Below are positions 33,701 to 43,428 of a DNA stretch of 64,000 nucleotides, one piece after another (position 1 is the stretch's first letter; each line of letters opens with the position of its first letter). This stretch comes from Erythrobacter sp. BLCC-B19. GTDB lineage: Bacteria; Pseudomonadota; Alphaproteobacteria; Sphingomonadales; Sphingomonadaceae. Made by a program: the position numbers and the translations under genes. The stretch is from contig NZ_CP117516.1 in assembly GCF_028621955.1 (NCBI RefSeq), positions 496,001 to 560,000 on the forward strand, given 5' to 3'. The notes under the pieces were generated by a model, which saw only the letters and a list, made by a program, of their open reading frames with translations, made no database searches and was not told the DNA's origin.

Positions 33701-33720
33701 ACTTGAAAGGTGGTTCAACT
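33701..33720. promoter_or_regulatory. Candidate TetR operator
   Basis: ACTTGAA and TTCAACT form an inverted repeat, mismatched at one position, separated by six bases. It is 56 bases from the TetR start and 47 from the receptor start. Half-site symmetry and placement between divergent genes are typical for an autoregulating TetR protein. A third TTTCAA word follows at 33720. Confidence 0.5.
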
Positions 33721-33766
33721 TTCAATATTGGTGTCCACACAAGAGGGCCAGGAGAGGAAACACCCC

Positions 33767-36106
33767 ATGACCAAGATGCTTTACGTCCGCGCCGCGCTGA
33801 TGGCCGGAACCGCCGGACTTGCCGCCTTTGCCGCGCCCGCCATGGCGCAGGACAGCGCCGCCGATATTGCCGCAGCTGCCGAAGACGTCGCCGATGCCGC
33901 CGCTGAAGAAGAAGGCGTGATCTACGTCACCGCCCGCCGCCGCGAGGAACGCCTGATCGATGTGCCGCTGTCGGTCACTGCCCTGTCGGGCGATGAGCTG
34001 ATCAAGCAGGGCGTGCAGGATATTGTCGCGGTTGCCCAGCAGGTGCCGAACATCACGCTCGAAGTCAGCCGCGGCACCAACACCACCCTCACCGCCTTCA
34101 TCCGCGGCGTCGGCCAGCAGGATCCGGTCGCCGGTTTCGAGGCAGGCGTCGGGCTCTATGTCGATGACGTCTACCTCAACCGCCCGCAGGCCGCCGTGCT
34201 TGATGTCTATGATGTCGAGCGCATCGAAGTGCTGCGCGGCCCGCAGGGCACGCTCTACGGGCGCAACACCATCGGCGGCGCGATCAAGTATGTCACCGCC
34301 CCCCTGCCTGATGAAACCGCGGTCAAGATCCGCGGCACCTATGGCTCCTACGATCAGGCCGATCTGATCGTCACCGCCTCGACCCCGGTCACCGACAATC
34401 TGAAGATCGGCGCGAGCGGCGCGCGGCTTTCGCGCGGGGGCTTCGGCGACAACCTGACGCTGGGCACCGAGAACTACAACAAGGACGTCTGGGCCGCGCG
34501 CGGCACGATCGAATTCGACAACGGGCCGCTGATGGTGCGCCTGTCGGGCGATTATGTGAAGGACAACAGCGAGGCGCGTCAGGGTCACCGCTTCATCCGT
34601 AGCCTCGTCAGCGGCGCGCCGGTGCTCGATGATGTGTTCGACACCCGCGCTGGTCTCAACATCGTCGATCAGGAAGTCGAGGCCTGGGGCGGCGCGCTCA
34701 ACATCGCGCTGGAACTCAGCGACACCGTGACGATCAAGTCGATCACCGGCTACCGCGAGGACAAGTCGACCACCCCGATCGACTTCGACAGCCTCCCCGC
34801 CGTCGACCTCGATGTGCCCGCGATCTACAACAACGACCAGATCAGCCAGGAACTCCAGCTGCTCTATGAAGGCGACAGCCTGTCGGGCGTGCTGGGCTTC
34901 TACTACCTCGATGCCAATGCCTTCACCGCCTTCGACGTGGCGCTGTTCACCACCGTGAACGGCCTCACCGCGCAGACGCTGGGCGACGTCAACACCAAGA
35001 CCTGGTCGGTGTTCGGCGACTTCACCTACGACCTTTCCGACACCATCAGCGTCTCGGTCGGCGGGCGTTACACCAATGACAAGCGCAACAGCCGGGTGCT
35101 GCGCACGACCTTCCTGGGCGGGTTCTCCAACCTGTTCGGCGGCACCGGCGTGGCAGCGGCGGTCACCAGCAACTTCAACGGCAGCGCGACCTTCAAGGAC
35201 TTCAACCCGCGCGCCTCGATCAGCTGGCAGCCGGACGCGAACAACAACGTCTATTTCACCTATTCGCAAGGCTTCAAGGGCGGCGGGTTCGACCCGCGCG
35301 GTCAGACCACCGCCTGCCGCAATCCGCGCGGCGGTGCCTGCACCCCGCAAGAGGTGTTCGACTTCATGGCCTTCGACCCCGAAACGGTCGACAGCTACGA
35401 AGTGGGCTACAAGGCCTCGCTGCTCGACAACCGGTTGAACATCTCGATCGCGGGCTTCCTCGGGCAGTACAAGAACGTCCAGATCCCCGGCTCGGTCGGC
35501 TTTGATGCCAACGGCGACGGGGTGAACGAAAGCTTCATCGGTATCACCAGCAACGCAGCCTCGGCTGACGTCAACGGGATCGAGTTCGAAGGCAACGCGC
35601 TGGTCGGCCGCGACTTTGCGGGCGAAGGCAGCCGCTTCAGCGTCAACTGGTCGCTCGGCGTGCTCGATGCCAAGTTCAACACCTTCATCGACAATTTCGG
35701 CCGCGACGTCGCTGACCAGCGCGTGTTCCAGAACACGCCGGACATCACCGCGCACATGGGCTTCAACATGGGCCTGCCGGTGGGCGGGGGCATGATGGAT
35801 TTCATCGGCCTCGCCTCGCTCCGGTCGGATGCGAGCCAGTTCGAAGTGCCCAACCCCTTCCTCGATCAGGACGGCTTCGTGCTGGTCGATGCGAGCGTCG
35901 TCTACACCGCCGACAGCGGGCTGTTCTCGATCGGGCTGCACGGCAAGAACCTGTTCAACAAGGAATATATCGTCGCGGGCTACAACTTCGTCGCTGGCGG
36001 CGTGGGCGGTGCGCCGTTCATTCCGACGCTGGGCCGCGAAGGCACGCTGACCGGGTTCTACGGCGATCCGCGCCGCGTGTTCGTGACCGCGCAGATCAAC
36101 TTCTGA
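33767..36106 (+). CDS. TonB-dependent outer membrane receptor
   Basis: 779 residues. The ATG at 33767 has GGAGAGG 8 bases upstream and opens a signal peptide ending near APAMAQDS. A TonB-box-like segment (GVIYVTARRREE) precedes the plug domain (VPLSVTALSGDEL, FIRGVGQQDP, VERIEVLRGPQGTLYGRNTIGGAI). The rest is the beta-barrel, ending in the outer-membrane terminal Phe (VTAQINF). Sequence style is that of the large sphingomonad receptor group whose ligands range from siderophores to plant compounds; the ligand here is not evident. A divergent TetR regulator suggests induction by a small molecule more than simple iron control. A terminator follows. Confidence 0.95.
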   Translation: MTKMLYVRAALMAGTAGLAAFAAPAMAQDSAADIAAAAEDVADAAAEEEGVIYVTARRREERLIDVPLSVTALSGDELIKQGVQDIVAVAQQVPNITLEVSRGTNTTLTAFIRGVGQQDPVAGFEAGVGLYVDDVYLNRPQAAVLDVYDVERIEVLRGPQGTLYGRNTIGGAIKYVTAPLPDETAVKIRGTYGSYDQADLIVTASTPVTDNLKIGASGARLSRGGFGDNLTLGTENYNKDVWAARGTIEFDNGPLMVRLSGDYVKDNSEARQGHRFIRSLVSGAPVLDDVFDTRAGLNIVDQEVEAWGGALNIALELSDTVTIKSITGYREDKSTTPIDFDSLPAVDLDVPAIYNNDQISQELQLLYEGDSLSGVLGFYYLDANAFTAFDVALFTTVNGLTAQTLGDVNTKTWSVFGDFTYDLSDTISVSVGGRYTNDKRNSRVLRTTFLGGFSNLFGGTGVAAAVTSNFNGSATFKDFNPRASISWQPDANNNVYFTYSQGFKGGGFDPRGQTTACRNPRGGACTPQEVFDFMAFDPETVDSYEVGYKASLLDNRLNISIAGFLGQYKNVQIPGSVGFDANGDGVNESFIGITSNAASADVNGIEFEGNALVGRDFAGEGSRFSVNWSLGVLDAKFNTFIDNFGRDVADQRVFQNTPDITAHMGFNMGLPVGGGMMDFIGLASLRSDASQFEVPNPFLDQDGFVLVDASVVYTADSGLFSIGLHGKNLFNKEYIVAGYNFVAGGVGGAPFIPTLGREGTLTGFYGDPRRVFVTAQINF

Positions 36107-36122
36107 TCCTCACCTCCCCTGA

Positions 36123-36156
36123 GGGGCGGCGGCCTCTGATACACCACCGCCGCCCC
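36123..36156 (+). terminator. Terminator after the TonB-dependent receptor gene
   Basis: A 10-bp perfect stem (GGGGCGGCGG / CCGCCGCCCC) with a 14-base loop, followed by TTGTTTCCCTTT. It begins 17 bases past the stop codon and separates the receptor from serS. Confidence 0.8.
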
Positions 36157-36215
36157 TTGTTTCCCTTTCCTTTGGCCCTTCCCTTGGATTGTCGGAGCGG
36201 GCATAGGCGCTGCCC

Positions 36216-37496
36216 ATGCACGACATTCGCTTCATCCGAGAAAATCCCGAGGCCTTTGACGCAGGGTTGGCGCGGCGCGGGCTTGATCCGCTCGCCAAGG
36301 CGCTGATCGTATTGGACGAGGAACGCCGCGCGGCGACAACCGCCGTGCAGGTCGCGCAATCGCGCCGCAACGAGGCGTCGAAGCTGATCGGCGCGGCGAT
36401 GGCCAAGGGCGACAAGGACGGGGCCGAGGCGATCAAGGCCGAAGTCGCCGCCTTGAAAGACCATATGCCCGCGCTGGAAGCCCGCGCGGATGAACTGGCG
36501 GGCAAGCTGAAAGAACTGCTGGAAGTCATCCCGAACCTGCCGGGCGCGGACGTGCCCGATGGCGCGGGCGAGGAAGAGAACGTCGAAGTCTCCCGCTGGG
36601 GAACGCCGCGCGAATTCGACTTCACCCCCAAGGAACACGCCGACATCGCCCCGGCGCTGGGCATGGATTTCGAAACCGGCGCAAAGCTCTCGGGCGCGCG
36701 CTTCACCTTCCTGCGCGGCGGCATGGCAAGGCTCCACCGCGCGCTCGGCCAGTTCATGCTCGACGTGCAGACCGGCGAGCATGGCTATGCGGAGTGCAAC
36801 CCGCCGGTGCTGGTGGGCGACGATGCCATGTATGGCACCGACAAGCTGCCGAAATTTGCCGAGGACAGCTTCAACACCACAAATGGCCGCTGGCTCATCC
36901 CCACCAGCGAAGTCTCCCTCACCGCCAGCGTCTTGGGCGAATTGCTCGACGAGGCCGCCCTCCCCATGCGCCTCACCGCGCTCACCTTGTGCTTCCGCTC
37001 CGAGGCGGGCGCGGCGGGGAAGGATACGCGCGGGTTCATCCGCCAGCACCAGTTCGAAAAGTGCGAGCTCGTCAGCATCGTGCGGCCGGAGGACTCCGAG
37101 GCCGAGCACCAGCGCATGGTCCGCGCCGCCGAGACCATCCTTGAACGCCTCGCCCTGCCCTATCGCAAGCTGCTGCTGTGCACCGGCGACATGGGCTTCG
37201 GCGCGCGCAAGACCTATGACCTTGAGGTCTGGCTGCCGGGTCAGGGCGCCTTCCGCGAGATCAGCTCGTGCTCGAACACCGGCGACTTCCAGGCCCGCCG
37301 CATGAACACCCGCTACCGTGTCGCGGGCGAGAAGAAGACCGAGTTCGTCCACACCCTCAACGGCTCCGGTCTCGCGGTCGGGCGCACGCTGGTGGCGGTG
37401 ATCGAGAACTACCAGAACGCCGATGGCTCCGTCACCGTGCCCGACGTCTTGCTGCCCTACATGGGCGGCCTGACCAGATTGGAACCCGCCTCGTAA
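36216..37496 (+). CDS. serS: Seryl-tRNA synthetase
   Basis: 426 residues. An N-terminal coiled-coil arm (about residues 30-105) grips the long variable arm of tRNA-Ser. The class II catalytic core follows, with motif 2 around [28 protein letters not shown] and motif 3 as [19 protein letters not shown]. Length matches the family. The stop TAA overlaps the ATG of surE by one base, so serS, surE and the channel gene form a translationally coupled operon. The ATG at 36216 gives [15 protein letters not shown], the conserved start. Confidence 0.98.
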   Translation: MHDIRFIRENPEAFDAGLARRGLDPLAKALIVLDEERRAATTAVQVAQSRRNEASKLIGAAMAKGDKDGAEAIKAEVAALKDHMPALEARADELAGKLKELLEVIPNLPGADVPDGAGEEENVEVSRWGTPREFDFTPKEHADIAPALGMDFETGAKLSGARFTFLRGGMARLHRALGQFMLDVQTGEHGYAECNPPVLVGDDAMYGTDKLPKFAEDSFNTTNGRWLIPTSEVSLTASVLGELLDEAALPMRLTALTLCFRSEAGAAGKDTRGFIRQHQFEKCELVSIVRPEDSEAEHQRMVRAAETILERLALPYRKLLLCTGDMGFGARKTYDLEVWLPGQGAFREISSCSNTGDFQARRMNTRYRVAGEKKTEFVHTLNGSGLAVGRTLVAVIENYQNADGSVTVPDVLLPYMGGLTRLEPAS

Positions 37497-38260
37497 TGCG
37501 CATCCTCCTCACCAATGACGACGGCATCAACGCCCCCGGCCTCAAGGTGCTGGAGGAAATTGCGCGCCAGTTCTCCGACGATATCTGGATCTGCGCCCCT
37601 TCCGAGGAGCAATCGGGCGCGGGCCACTCGTTGACGCTGACCCGCCCCGTCCGCCTGCACAAGCATGGCGAGCGGCGTTTCGCGGTCAGCGGCACGCCGA
37701 CCGACAGCGTGATGATGGCCCTGCGCGAAGTCATGCCCGATGCGCCCGACATCATCCTCTCAGGGGTAAACCGCGGCGCGAACCTTGCCGACGACATCAC
37801 CTATTCGGGCACGGTCTCGGCCGCGATCGAGGGCGCGCTGGCGGGGATCCGCGCGATTGCCTTCAGCCAGGTCTATGCCCGCGAAGGCATGGGCGACGAG
37901 GTACCCTTCGGCGCGGCGCGCGAATGGGGGCCGAAAGTGCTCGCCCCCCTGATCGACGCGCCGATGGCCGAGCGCACGCTCATCAACGTCAACTTCCCCG
38001 CGCGTCCCGCCGAGGAGGTGAAGGGCATCCGTGTCGTGCGGCAGGGCTTCCACGACTATTCGCGCGGCACCATCGTCGAAGGCCGCGATCCGCGCGGCTA
38101 TCGCTATTTCTGGTTCGGGCTCGACCAGATCGAGCACACGCTGGATCACGGCACCGACCTCGAAGCGATCGAGGAAGGCTTCGTCGCGGTCACGCCCTTG
38201 CAGCTCGATCTCACCCACTATTCGACCATCGGCATCCTCGCCGAACGCTTCGCCGACTGA
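37496..38260 (+). CDS. surE: 5'/3'-nucleotidase SurE
   Basis: 254 residues. SurE is a survival-protein nucleotidase that dephosphorylates nucleoside monophosphates. The N-terminal metal motif LLTNDDGINAPG, the SGAGHSLTL loop, SGTPTDSV and SGVNRGANLADDITYSGTVSAA are all intact. The start is the ATG overlapping the serS stop (TAATG). In many proteobacteria pcm and nlpD follow serS-surE; here a potassium channel gene does, again with a one-base overlap. Confidence 0.97.
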   Translation: MRILLTNDDGINAPGLKVLEEIARQFSDDIWICAPSEEQSGAGHSLTLTRPVRLHKHGERRFAVSGTPTDSVMMALREVMPDAPDIILSGVNRGANLADDITYSGTVSAAIEGALAGIRAIAFSQVYAREGMGDEVPFGAAREWGPKVLAPLIDAPMAERTLINVNFPARPAEEVKGIRVVRQGFHDYSRGTIVEGRDPRGYRYFWFGLDQIEHTLDHGTDLEAIEEGFVAVTPLQLDLTHYSTIGILAERFAD

Positions 38261-39339
38261 TGGCAGACGAGCCAAGCCGCAACCCGTTCAAGCGCAAGGC
38301 GCTGCTCGCCGATCAGTTCCGCCCGCTGCGGCGGCAGGTGAAAATCCCGGTCTGGGGCGATCTCAGCCTGCGCATGGGCGCGGCTTTCGTGCTGATCGCC
38401 TTCGTCATCGCAGTCCACTGGCTCGACCGCGACGGGCTGAAGGACGGGCATGACGGCGTCATCAGCTTCCTCGACGTCGTCTATTTCACCATGATCAGCA
38501 TCACCACCACGGGCTTTGGCGACATTGCCCCGATCTCAGACCGCGCGCGGCTGATCGAAGCGGTGATCGTGACCCCGGTGCGGATCGCGGTCTTGTTCAT
38601 CTTCGTGGGCGCGGCCTACGATTTCGTCATCAAGCGCAGCTGGGAGAAATGGCGCATGGCTCGCATCCAGGAACAGCTGACCGATCATGTCGTGGTGCTC
38701 GGCTATGGCACCTCCAACAGCGAGAGTGTCGGCGAGTTGATCGAACGCGGGGTCGACCCGCGCACCATCGTGGTGATCGACCCCTCGGAAGACCGTCTTG
38801 CCGCAGCCGAAAAGCTCGGGGTCAACGTGATGGCCGCCGATGCGACCCGCGACGAGACCTTGAAGGCCGTCCGGATCAGCCAGGCATCGAGCGTGCTAGT
38901 GAGCGCGGGCCGCGACGATACTTCGATCCTGATCGTGCTGACCGTGCGCCACCTCGCCCCCAAGGTGCCGATCAGTGTGGTCGTGCGCGCCGACGACAAT
39001 GAACTGCTCGCGCGGCAGGCAGGGGCGAACAACGTCATCAACCCGGTGCGTTTCACCGGCCTCCTGCTGGCTGGCAGCGTCAAGGGGGCACACATCGCCG
39101 ACTACCTCGCCGACCTCGCCAGCGTCGGCGGCCGGGTGCAGCTCGTCGAGCGCACCGTGACCGAGGCGGAATGCGGCAAATCGCTGGCCGAACTCACCAG
39201 CGGGGGCAAGGGGCTGCGTGTCTATCGCAACGGCCGCGCCATCGGTTTCTGGGAGGATGCATGCCAGTCGCTCGAACCCGGCGACGTGGTGGTCGAGATC
39301 GTGCCGACCGCGACGCGTGAGAGCGGCGTCAGCTCCTGA
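38260..39339 (+). CDS. Potassium channel with RCK (TrkA-N) domain
   Basis: 359 residues. Two membrane helices (about residues 42-60 and 105-125) flank a pore loop with the selectivity sequence TTTGFGD, a Phe variant of TVGYGD. The cytoplasmic RCK domain begins VVVLGYGTSNSES with the Rossmann-type glycine motif and continues through a TrkA-C-like region to about residue 345. It would be a homotetrameric K+ channel gated by a nucleotide or ion at the RCK domain. The TGATG overlap with surE fixes the start at 38260. The last ten bases overlap the convergent DUF1761 gene. Confidence 0.93.
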   Translation: MADEPSRNPFKRKALLADQFRPLRRQVKIPVWGDLSLRMGAAFVLIAFVIAVHWLDRDGLKDGHDGVISFLDVVYFTMISITTTGFGDIAPISDRARLIEAVIVTPVRIAVLFIFVGAAYDFVIKRSWEKWRMARIQEQLTDHVVVLGYGTSNSESVGELIERGVDPRTIVVIDPSEDRLAAAEKLGVNVMAADATRDETLKAVRISQASSVLVSAGRDDTSILIVLTVRHLAPKVPISVVVRADDNELLARQAGANNVINPVRFTGLLLAGSVKGAHIADYLADLASVGGRVQLVERTVTEAECGKSLAELTSGGKGLRVYRNGRAIGFWEDACQSLEPGDVVVEIVPTATRESGVSS

Positions 39340-39730
39340 ACCACACGAACACCCCGCCCATCGCCGCCATGCCGATCAGGAAATGTCCGGCATCGATCAG
39401 GAACAGCGCCAGCGGCTTCCTCTGGTGGAGGTAGTTGATCCCGACCGCTGGAATCATCACCCCGCCCGCGAAGCCGACCGACATCATCATCACCACGTGC
39501 TGCGGCGGATCGGTGCGGGCCAGCAGGTGCCACAGCACCATCGCGATCAGCATCTCGAAGGCGAAGGTCAGCGCAAAGATCAGCGCCATATTGCCTTCGC
39601 GCAGCTGGGTGTTCGAAAGCCCCGCCGCACGCTGCCACGGCTTGGCAAAGATCACCCCGTACCACAGCGCTCCCACCGCAAAGAAGGCGAGCGCCCCCGA
39701 CAGCACTGGCCACAGGGCGAAATCACTCAT
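39329..39730 (-). CDS. DUF1761 membrane protein
   Basis: 133 residues with four hydrophobic segments. The N-terminal WPVLSGALAFFAVGALWYGVIFAKPWQRAAGLS and the following helices fit DUF1761, a small inner-membrane family of unknown function. It follows the DUF6356 gene by 16 bases on the same strand, so they are probably co-transcribed. Its 3' end overlaps the potassium channel gene tail-to-tail by 11 bases. Confidence 0.85.
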   Translation of the reverse strand: MSDFALWPVLSGALAFFAVGALWYGVIFAKPWQRAAGLSNTQLREGNMALIFALTFAFEMLIAMVLWHLLARTDPPQHVVMMMSVGFAGGVMIPAVGINYLHQRKPLALFLIDAGHFLIGMAAMGGVFVWFRS

Positions 39731-39746
39731 GCGCGGGTCTCCCAGA

Positions 39747-39986
39747 TCAGATCACGTAGGCGAATTCTTCCTCGGCCGGTGTCGCCTTGCGTCCGCGCAT
39801 CTCGGCGTCGAGCTGCACCACGGTGCGGCTCGCGGTCTTGACGAAAACGCCGGGCACCACCGCATGAACCATGCAGGCCAGCCCGCCTGCCACCATCCGC
39901 GCCCCGAAGCTCAGGGCGGTGCGGGCGTGCTGGCCGTAGGTCTCGCCGATGGCGCGCGGGTGGTCGGTGAAGAGCTTTGCGATCAT
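39747..39986 (-). CDS. DUF6356 family small protein
   Basis: 79 residues. The pattern LFTDHPRAIGETYGQHARTALSFGARMVAGGLACMVHAVVPGVFVKTASRTV is that of a small protein widely conserved in sphingomonads and listed, as I recall, under DUF6356. One hydrophobic segment (about residues 27-48) suggests membrane association. Function unknown. It is divergent from rimO across 79 bases and precedes the DUF1761 gene. Confidence 0.78.
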   Translation of the reverse strand: MIAKLFTDHPRAIGETYGQHARTALSFGARMVAGGLACMVHAVVPGVFVKTASRTVVQLDAEMRGRKATPAEEEFAYVI

Positions 39987-40065
39987 GGCGCGCCTTTTGC
40001 CCGTCCGGCGCGGCTGCGGTCAAGCCTAGCGCTAAGGCCGCACACAGTGTAGGGGCCGCGCCGCA

Positions 40066-41448
40066 ATGAACACCCCCACCATCCTCCCCGATCAGAAGAA
40101 GATTGGCATGGTCAGCCTCGGCTGCCCCAAGGCGCTGGTCGATTCCGAGCGCATCCTGACCCGCCTGCGCGCCGATGGCTATGCCTTTGCCGAGGACTAC
40201 GCGGGCGCCGATGTGGTGCTGGTCAACACCTGCGGCTTCCTCGATTCCGCCAAGGAAGAAAGCCTCGCCGCGATCGGCGAGGCGATTGCCGAGAATGGCC
40301 GCGTGATCGTTACCGGCTGCATGGGCGAGGAAGCCGACGCGATCCGCGCCGCGCATCCCAGCGTGCTGGCGGTGACGGGCGCGCATCAATACGAGCAGGT
40401 TGTCGAGGCGGTGCACACCCACGCGCCGCCCAGCCAAGGCCCGTTCGTCGACCTGATCCCCCAACCGTCCGACACCGACATCAAGCTGACCCCGCGCCAT
40501 TACAGCTACCTCAAGATTTCCGAGGGCTGCAACCACTCCTGCGCCTTCTGCATCATCCCGTCGCTGCGGGGCAAACTCGCCAGCCGCCGGATCGATGCCG
40601 TGCTGCGCGAAGCGGAAAAGCTGGTCGCGGCGGGGACGAAGGAACTCCTGATCATCTCGCAGGACACCAGTGCCTACGGGGTCGATATCCGGCACGAGAG
40701 CCGGACATGGCAGGGCCGCGAAGTCCGCGCCCACATGACCGACATGGCGCGCGAACTGGGCCAGCTGCGCACGGCTGAAGGCCATGCGCCGTGGGTGCGG
40801 CTGCACTATGTCTATCCCTACCCGCACGTCGATCAGGTCATCCCGCTGATGGCCGAGGGGCTGCTGACCCCCTATCTCGACATCCCGTTCCAGCACGCCA
40901 GCCCCAAGGTCTTGAAGCTGATGCGCCGCCCGGCAAACGAGGCCAAGGTGCTCGAACGGCTCAAGTCGTGGCGCGAAATCTGCCCTGATATCGCGATCCG
41001 CAGCTCCTTCGTGGTCGGTTTCCCGGGTGAGACGGAGGAGGACTTCCAGTATCTGCTCGATTGGCTGGAAGAAGCCCAGCTCGACCGCGTCGGTGCCTTC
41101 CGCTTCGAGCCGGTCGAGGGCGCGGCGGCCAATGCCCTGCCCGATCACGTGCCTGAAGCCATCAAGGAAGAACGCTACGCCCGGATCATGGAAGTGACCG
41201 AGCGCATCAGCGCCGCCAAGCTTGCCGCCAAGGTCGGCCGCACGCTCCCCGTCATCATCGACGAGGTGGGTGAGCCCGACGAGGACGGCGACATTGGCGC
41301 AACGGGGCGCTCTCAGGCCGACGCGCCCGAGATCGACGGGGCGGTGTACCTGCGCAGCGTCCCCGAAACGCTGCGGCCCGGCGACATCGTCAACGTGGCA
41401 ATCGAGGATGCCGACGCCCACGACCTGTTCGGCGTGATCGCGCGTTAA
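40066..41448 (+). CDS. rimO: Ribosomal protein S12 methylthiotransferase RimO
   Basis: 460 residues. RimO is a radical-SAM enzyme that methylthiolates the conserved Asp of ribosomal protein S12. The UPF0004 cluster cysteines are C20 ([11 protein letters not shown]), C56 (NTCGF) and C85 (TGCMGEEA); the radical-SAM cluster is C155, C159 and C162 (GCNHSCAFC). A C-terminal TRAM domain ends the protein. [13 protein letters not shown] and the S12-type motifs favour RimO over MiaB. The gene stands alone between a divergent DUF6356 gene and an L,D-transpeptidase gene. Confidence 0.97.
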   Translation: MNTPTILPDQKKIGMVSLGCPKALVDSERILTRLRADGYAFAEDYAGADVVLVNTCGFLDSAKEESLAAIGEAIAENGRVIVTGCMGEEADAIRAAHPSVLAVTGAHQYEQVVEAVHTHAPPSQGPFVDLIPQPSDTDIKLTPRHYSYLKISEGCNHSCAFCIIPSLRGKLASRRIDAVLREAEKLVAAGTKELLIISQDTSAYGVDIRHESRTWQGREVRAHMTDMARELGQLRTAEGHAPWVRLHYVYPYPHVDQVIPLMAEGLLTPYLDIPFQHASPKVLKLMRRPANEAKVLERLKSWREICPDIAIRSSFVVGFPGETEEDFQYLLDWLEEAQLDRVGAFRFEPVEGAAANALPDHVPEAIKEERYARIMEVTERISAAKLAAKVGRTLPVIIDEVGEPDEDGDIGATGRSQADAPEIDGAVYLRSVPETLRPGDIVNVAIEDADAHDLFGVIAR

Positions 41449-41532
41449 CGCCTCACCCCTGCCCGTCCCCCACAGGGACGCAACGCGGTTAGCCTCTGGC
41501 AAGGCGGCGGTTAACGCGGCATAACCTTGCGC

Positions 41533-42396
41533 ATGATCCGGAACCTTGCTGTCTCGCTCGCCCTGCTCGCTGCGCCTTATGGCGTGGCAGCGCAGTCCAA
41601 TGCCGATCAGGCCGCCAATGCCGCAGAAGCGGTCGCGGCCCGGGCGACGGGCACCTTCGAGCGGATCGATCCCGATAGCGGGATGCCCGCCGCCGATGAT
41701 GCCGCGGCCGTTTATGCTGGTCTCCCCCCCTTGACCGAGGCGCCGGCCGCGCTGCCCGAGGTCGAGCTGCCGCCCGCGCCAATGATCGAGCCTGCCATCG
41801 AAGAGGCACCGCGCGGCCCGGCTGCGCGGATGATTGCCGCGCCGGAAGAACCCGCACCCGCGCCGGTCGTCGTCGCCGAGGCCGCGCCCGTGCTCGCCGC
41901 GCCTGCCCCTGCACTGACACCGGTCAGCAGTGATCCCTTCGTCATCAAGTCGATCCTGCCGATCGAGGGCAGCATCCGCTATGGCGACTGGTTCTGGGAC
42001 GAAAGCGCCGCCCCGCGCACCGGCAAGCTGGTCATCACTGTCGACCTCCATGCCCGCGTCATCAGCGCCTTTCGTGACGGGCACGAGATCGGCACAGCCG
42101 TCGTGTTGCTCGGCACGCAGGAACACCCCACCCCGCTCGGCACCTTTCCGATCCTCACCAAAGAGCGCGACAACGTCTCCGAGAAATACAACAATGCGCC
42201 GATGCCCTTCACGCTGCGGCTGACCTGGGATGGTATCGCGATCCACGGCTCGCCGGTGATGAACGGCTATGCCAGCCACGGCTGCATCGGCGTGCCCGAC
42301 GAATTCGCCGCCAAGCTGTTCGCCGCCGCCAGCCGCGGCGACAAGGTGATCATCACGCGGGGCAAGATGGTGGGCGTGGGGGACAAGATTCTCTAG
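41533..42396 (+). CDS. L,D-transpeptidase (YkuD domain)
   Basis: 287 residues. A signal peptide (about residues 1-20) is followed by a Pro/Ala/Glu-rich linker of about 110 residues, likely spanning the periplasm. The YkuD domain occupies the C-terminal half: KLVITVDLHARVISAFRDG, ATPLG-type TPLGTFPI, and the catalytic stretch with H249 and C251 in SHGCIGVP. It would form 3-3 cross-links or attach proteins to peptidoglycan. The ATG at 41533 is preferred over a TTG two codons upstream. TTAAC words occur twice in the 84-base gap after rimO but not with CtrA-box spacing. Confidence 0.92.
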   Translation: MIRNLAVSLALLAAPYGVAAQSNADQAANAAEAVAARATGTFERIDPDSGMPAADDAAAVYAGLPPLTEAPAALPEVELPPAPMIEPAIEEAPRGPAARMIAAPEEPAPAPVVVAEAAPVLAAPAPALTPVSSDPFVIKSILPIEGSIRYGDWFWDESAAPRTGKLVITVDLHARVISAFRDGHEIGTAVVLLGTQEHPTPLGTFPILTKERDNVSEKYNNAPMPFTLRLTWDGIAIHGSPVMNGYASHGCIGVPDEFAAKLFAAASRGDKVIITRGKMVGVGDKIL

Positions 42397-42435
42397 CTTC
42401 CGGCCACCTTCCCCGGCCTGGTCAGACAACCCCGG

Positions 42436-43428
42436 TCAATTCACGCTGCCGCGCACCGGCTCGGGCCGGAAACGCCAGACGCGCATGGGGACGCCGACCT
42501 TTTCGACCCGCTCGACCCCCGGCACGGCCAGCACCCCGCCGAGGGACGCGTTCTCGCCCGCCCACAGGCGCTCCCATGCGCGGGCCGCCTCGGCGCGGGT
42601 GGCGTGGCCGCCCAGTTCGCGGATGATCCTGAGGATCGTTTCAATGGCGATGATGCGCGGGACATTGGCGCAATAGCTGAAGCCGGGGGTGCCGATATCG
42701 CTCACCTCGCGCATCACCATCTCGTGCCAGTCAAGCTCGGCATACCATGCGAGCGCTTGCCACGCCTCGCCCAGATGCGCGGCGCTCGCGGCGATCTGGA
42801 GCGGATCGAGCCATTCAGCCCCGGCGAGGGCTGCGCGCATCCGGGCGCGGTCAAAGGCGAGGTTGGTGTTGCTGGGGTCGTCGGCAGGCGTGATCCCCGC
42901 CGTTGCAACCACCGCCGCCAGATCGGCCTTGCGCCAGCCGAGCACGGGGCGGATGAGCGGAATGTCGCAGCCGGGCAGCGTGCCCTGCGCCCGCACCCCG
43001 GCAAGGCCCGCGATCCCGCTCCCCCGATTGAGGCGCATCAGCAGAGTTTCGGCCTGATCATCGGCATGGTGCGCCGTCGCGACAGCGCCAAGCCCCGTGT
43101 CCTCCGCCCAGCGCGCCAGCGCGGCGTAACGGGCGGCGCGGGCTTCCGCCATGAGGTTGCCGGGCGCGAGCGCCACGGTGAGGGCGGTAAAGGGAATGCC
43201 CTGCTCGCGCGCGATCCGTCCGACCAGCGCGACCTCGGCGGCGGCTTCAGGGCGCAGGCCGTGATCGATACTGGCAACCGCTACCTGCCCGGGCAGCGCC
43301 TCGGCGGCGAGCAGCAGCAGGGCCAGACTGTCCGGCCCGCCCGACACGGCCAGGCCGAGCGGCCCCGCGCGGTCTTCCTCGGGCCAGAGCGCCGCCAGAT
43401 CGGCGGCAAAGCGCGCGGTTACTTGCAC
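42436..43428 (-). CDS. tilS: tRNA(Ile)-lysidine synthase
   Basis: 330 residues. TilS attaches lysine to C34 of tRNA-Ile(CAU) so that it reads AUA. The PP-loop SGGPDS is at residues 29-34, with SIDHGLRPEA and ATAHHADDQAETLLMRLNRGSG following. The C-terminal domain is short, as in many alphaproteobacteria. The start is a GTG at 43428 that lies inside the last codons of cpoB (10-base overlap), so translation is coupled. The gene is the third in the order rodZ, cpoB, tilS on this strand. Confidence 0.95.
   Translation of the reverse strand: MQVTARFAADLAALWPEEDRAGPLGLAVSGGPDSLALLLLAAEALPGQVAVASIDHGLRPEAAAEVALVGRIAREQGIPFTALTVALAPGNLMAEARAARYAALARWAEDTGLGAVATAHHADDQAETLLMRLNRGSGIAGLAGVRAQGTLPGCDIPLIRPVLGWRKADLAAVVATAGITPADDPSNTNLAFDRARMRAALAGAEWLDPLQIAASAAHLGEAWQALAWYAELDWHEMVMREVSDIGTPGFSYCANVPRIIAIETILRIIRELGGHATRAEAARAWERLWAGENASLGGVLAVPGVERVEKVGVPMRVWRFRPEPVRGSVN

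Noticed and set aside
41446..41532. CtrA box between rimO and the L,D-transpeptidase
   Set aside because: Two TTAAC words occur but the spacing to a second half is wrong.
39727..42429. 900-codon minus-strand open frame
   Set aside because: It is antisense to rimO and the L,D-transpeptidase and shows His/Arg/Ala-rich shadow composition. Only its last part, 39747-39986 in another frame, holds a real small gene.
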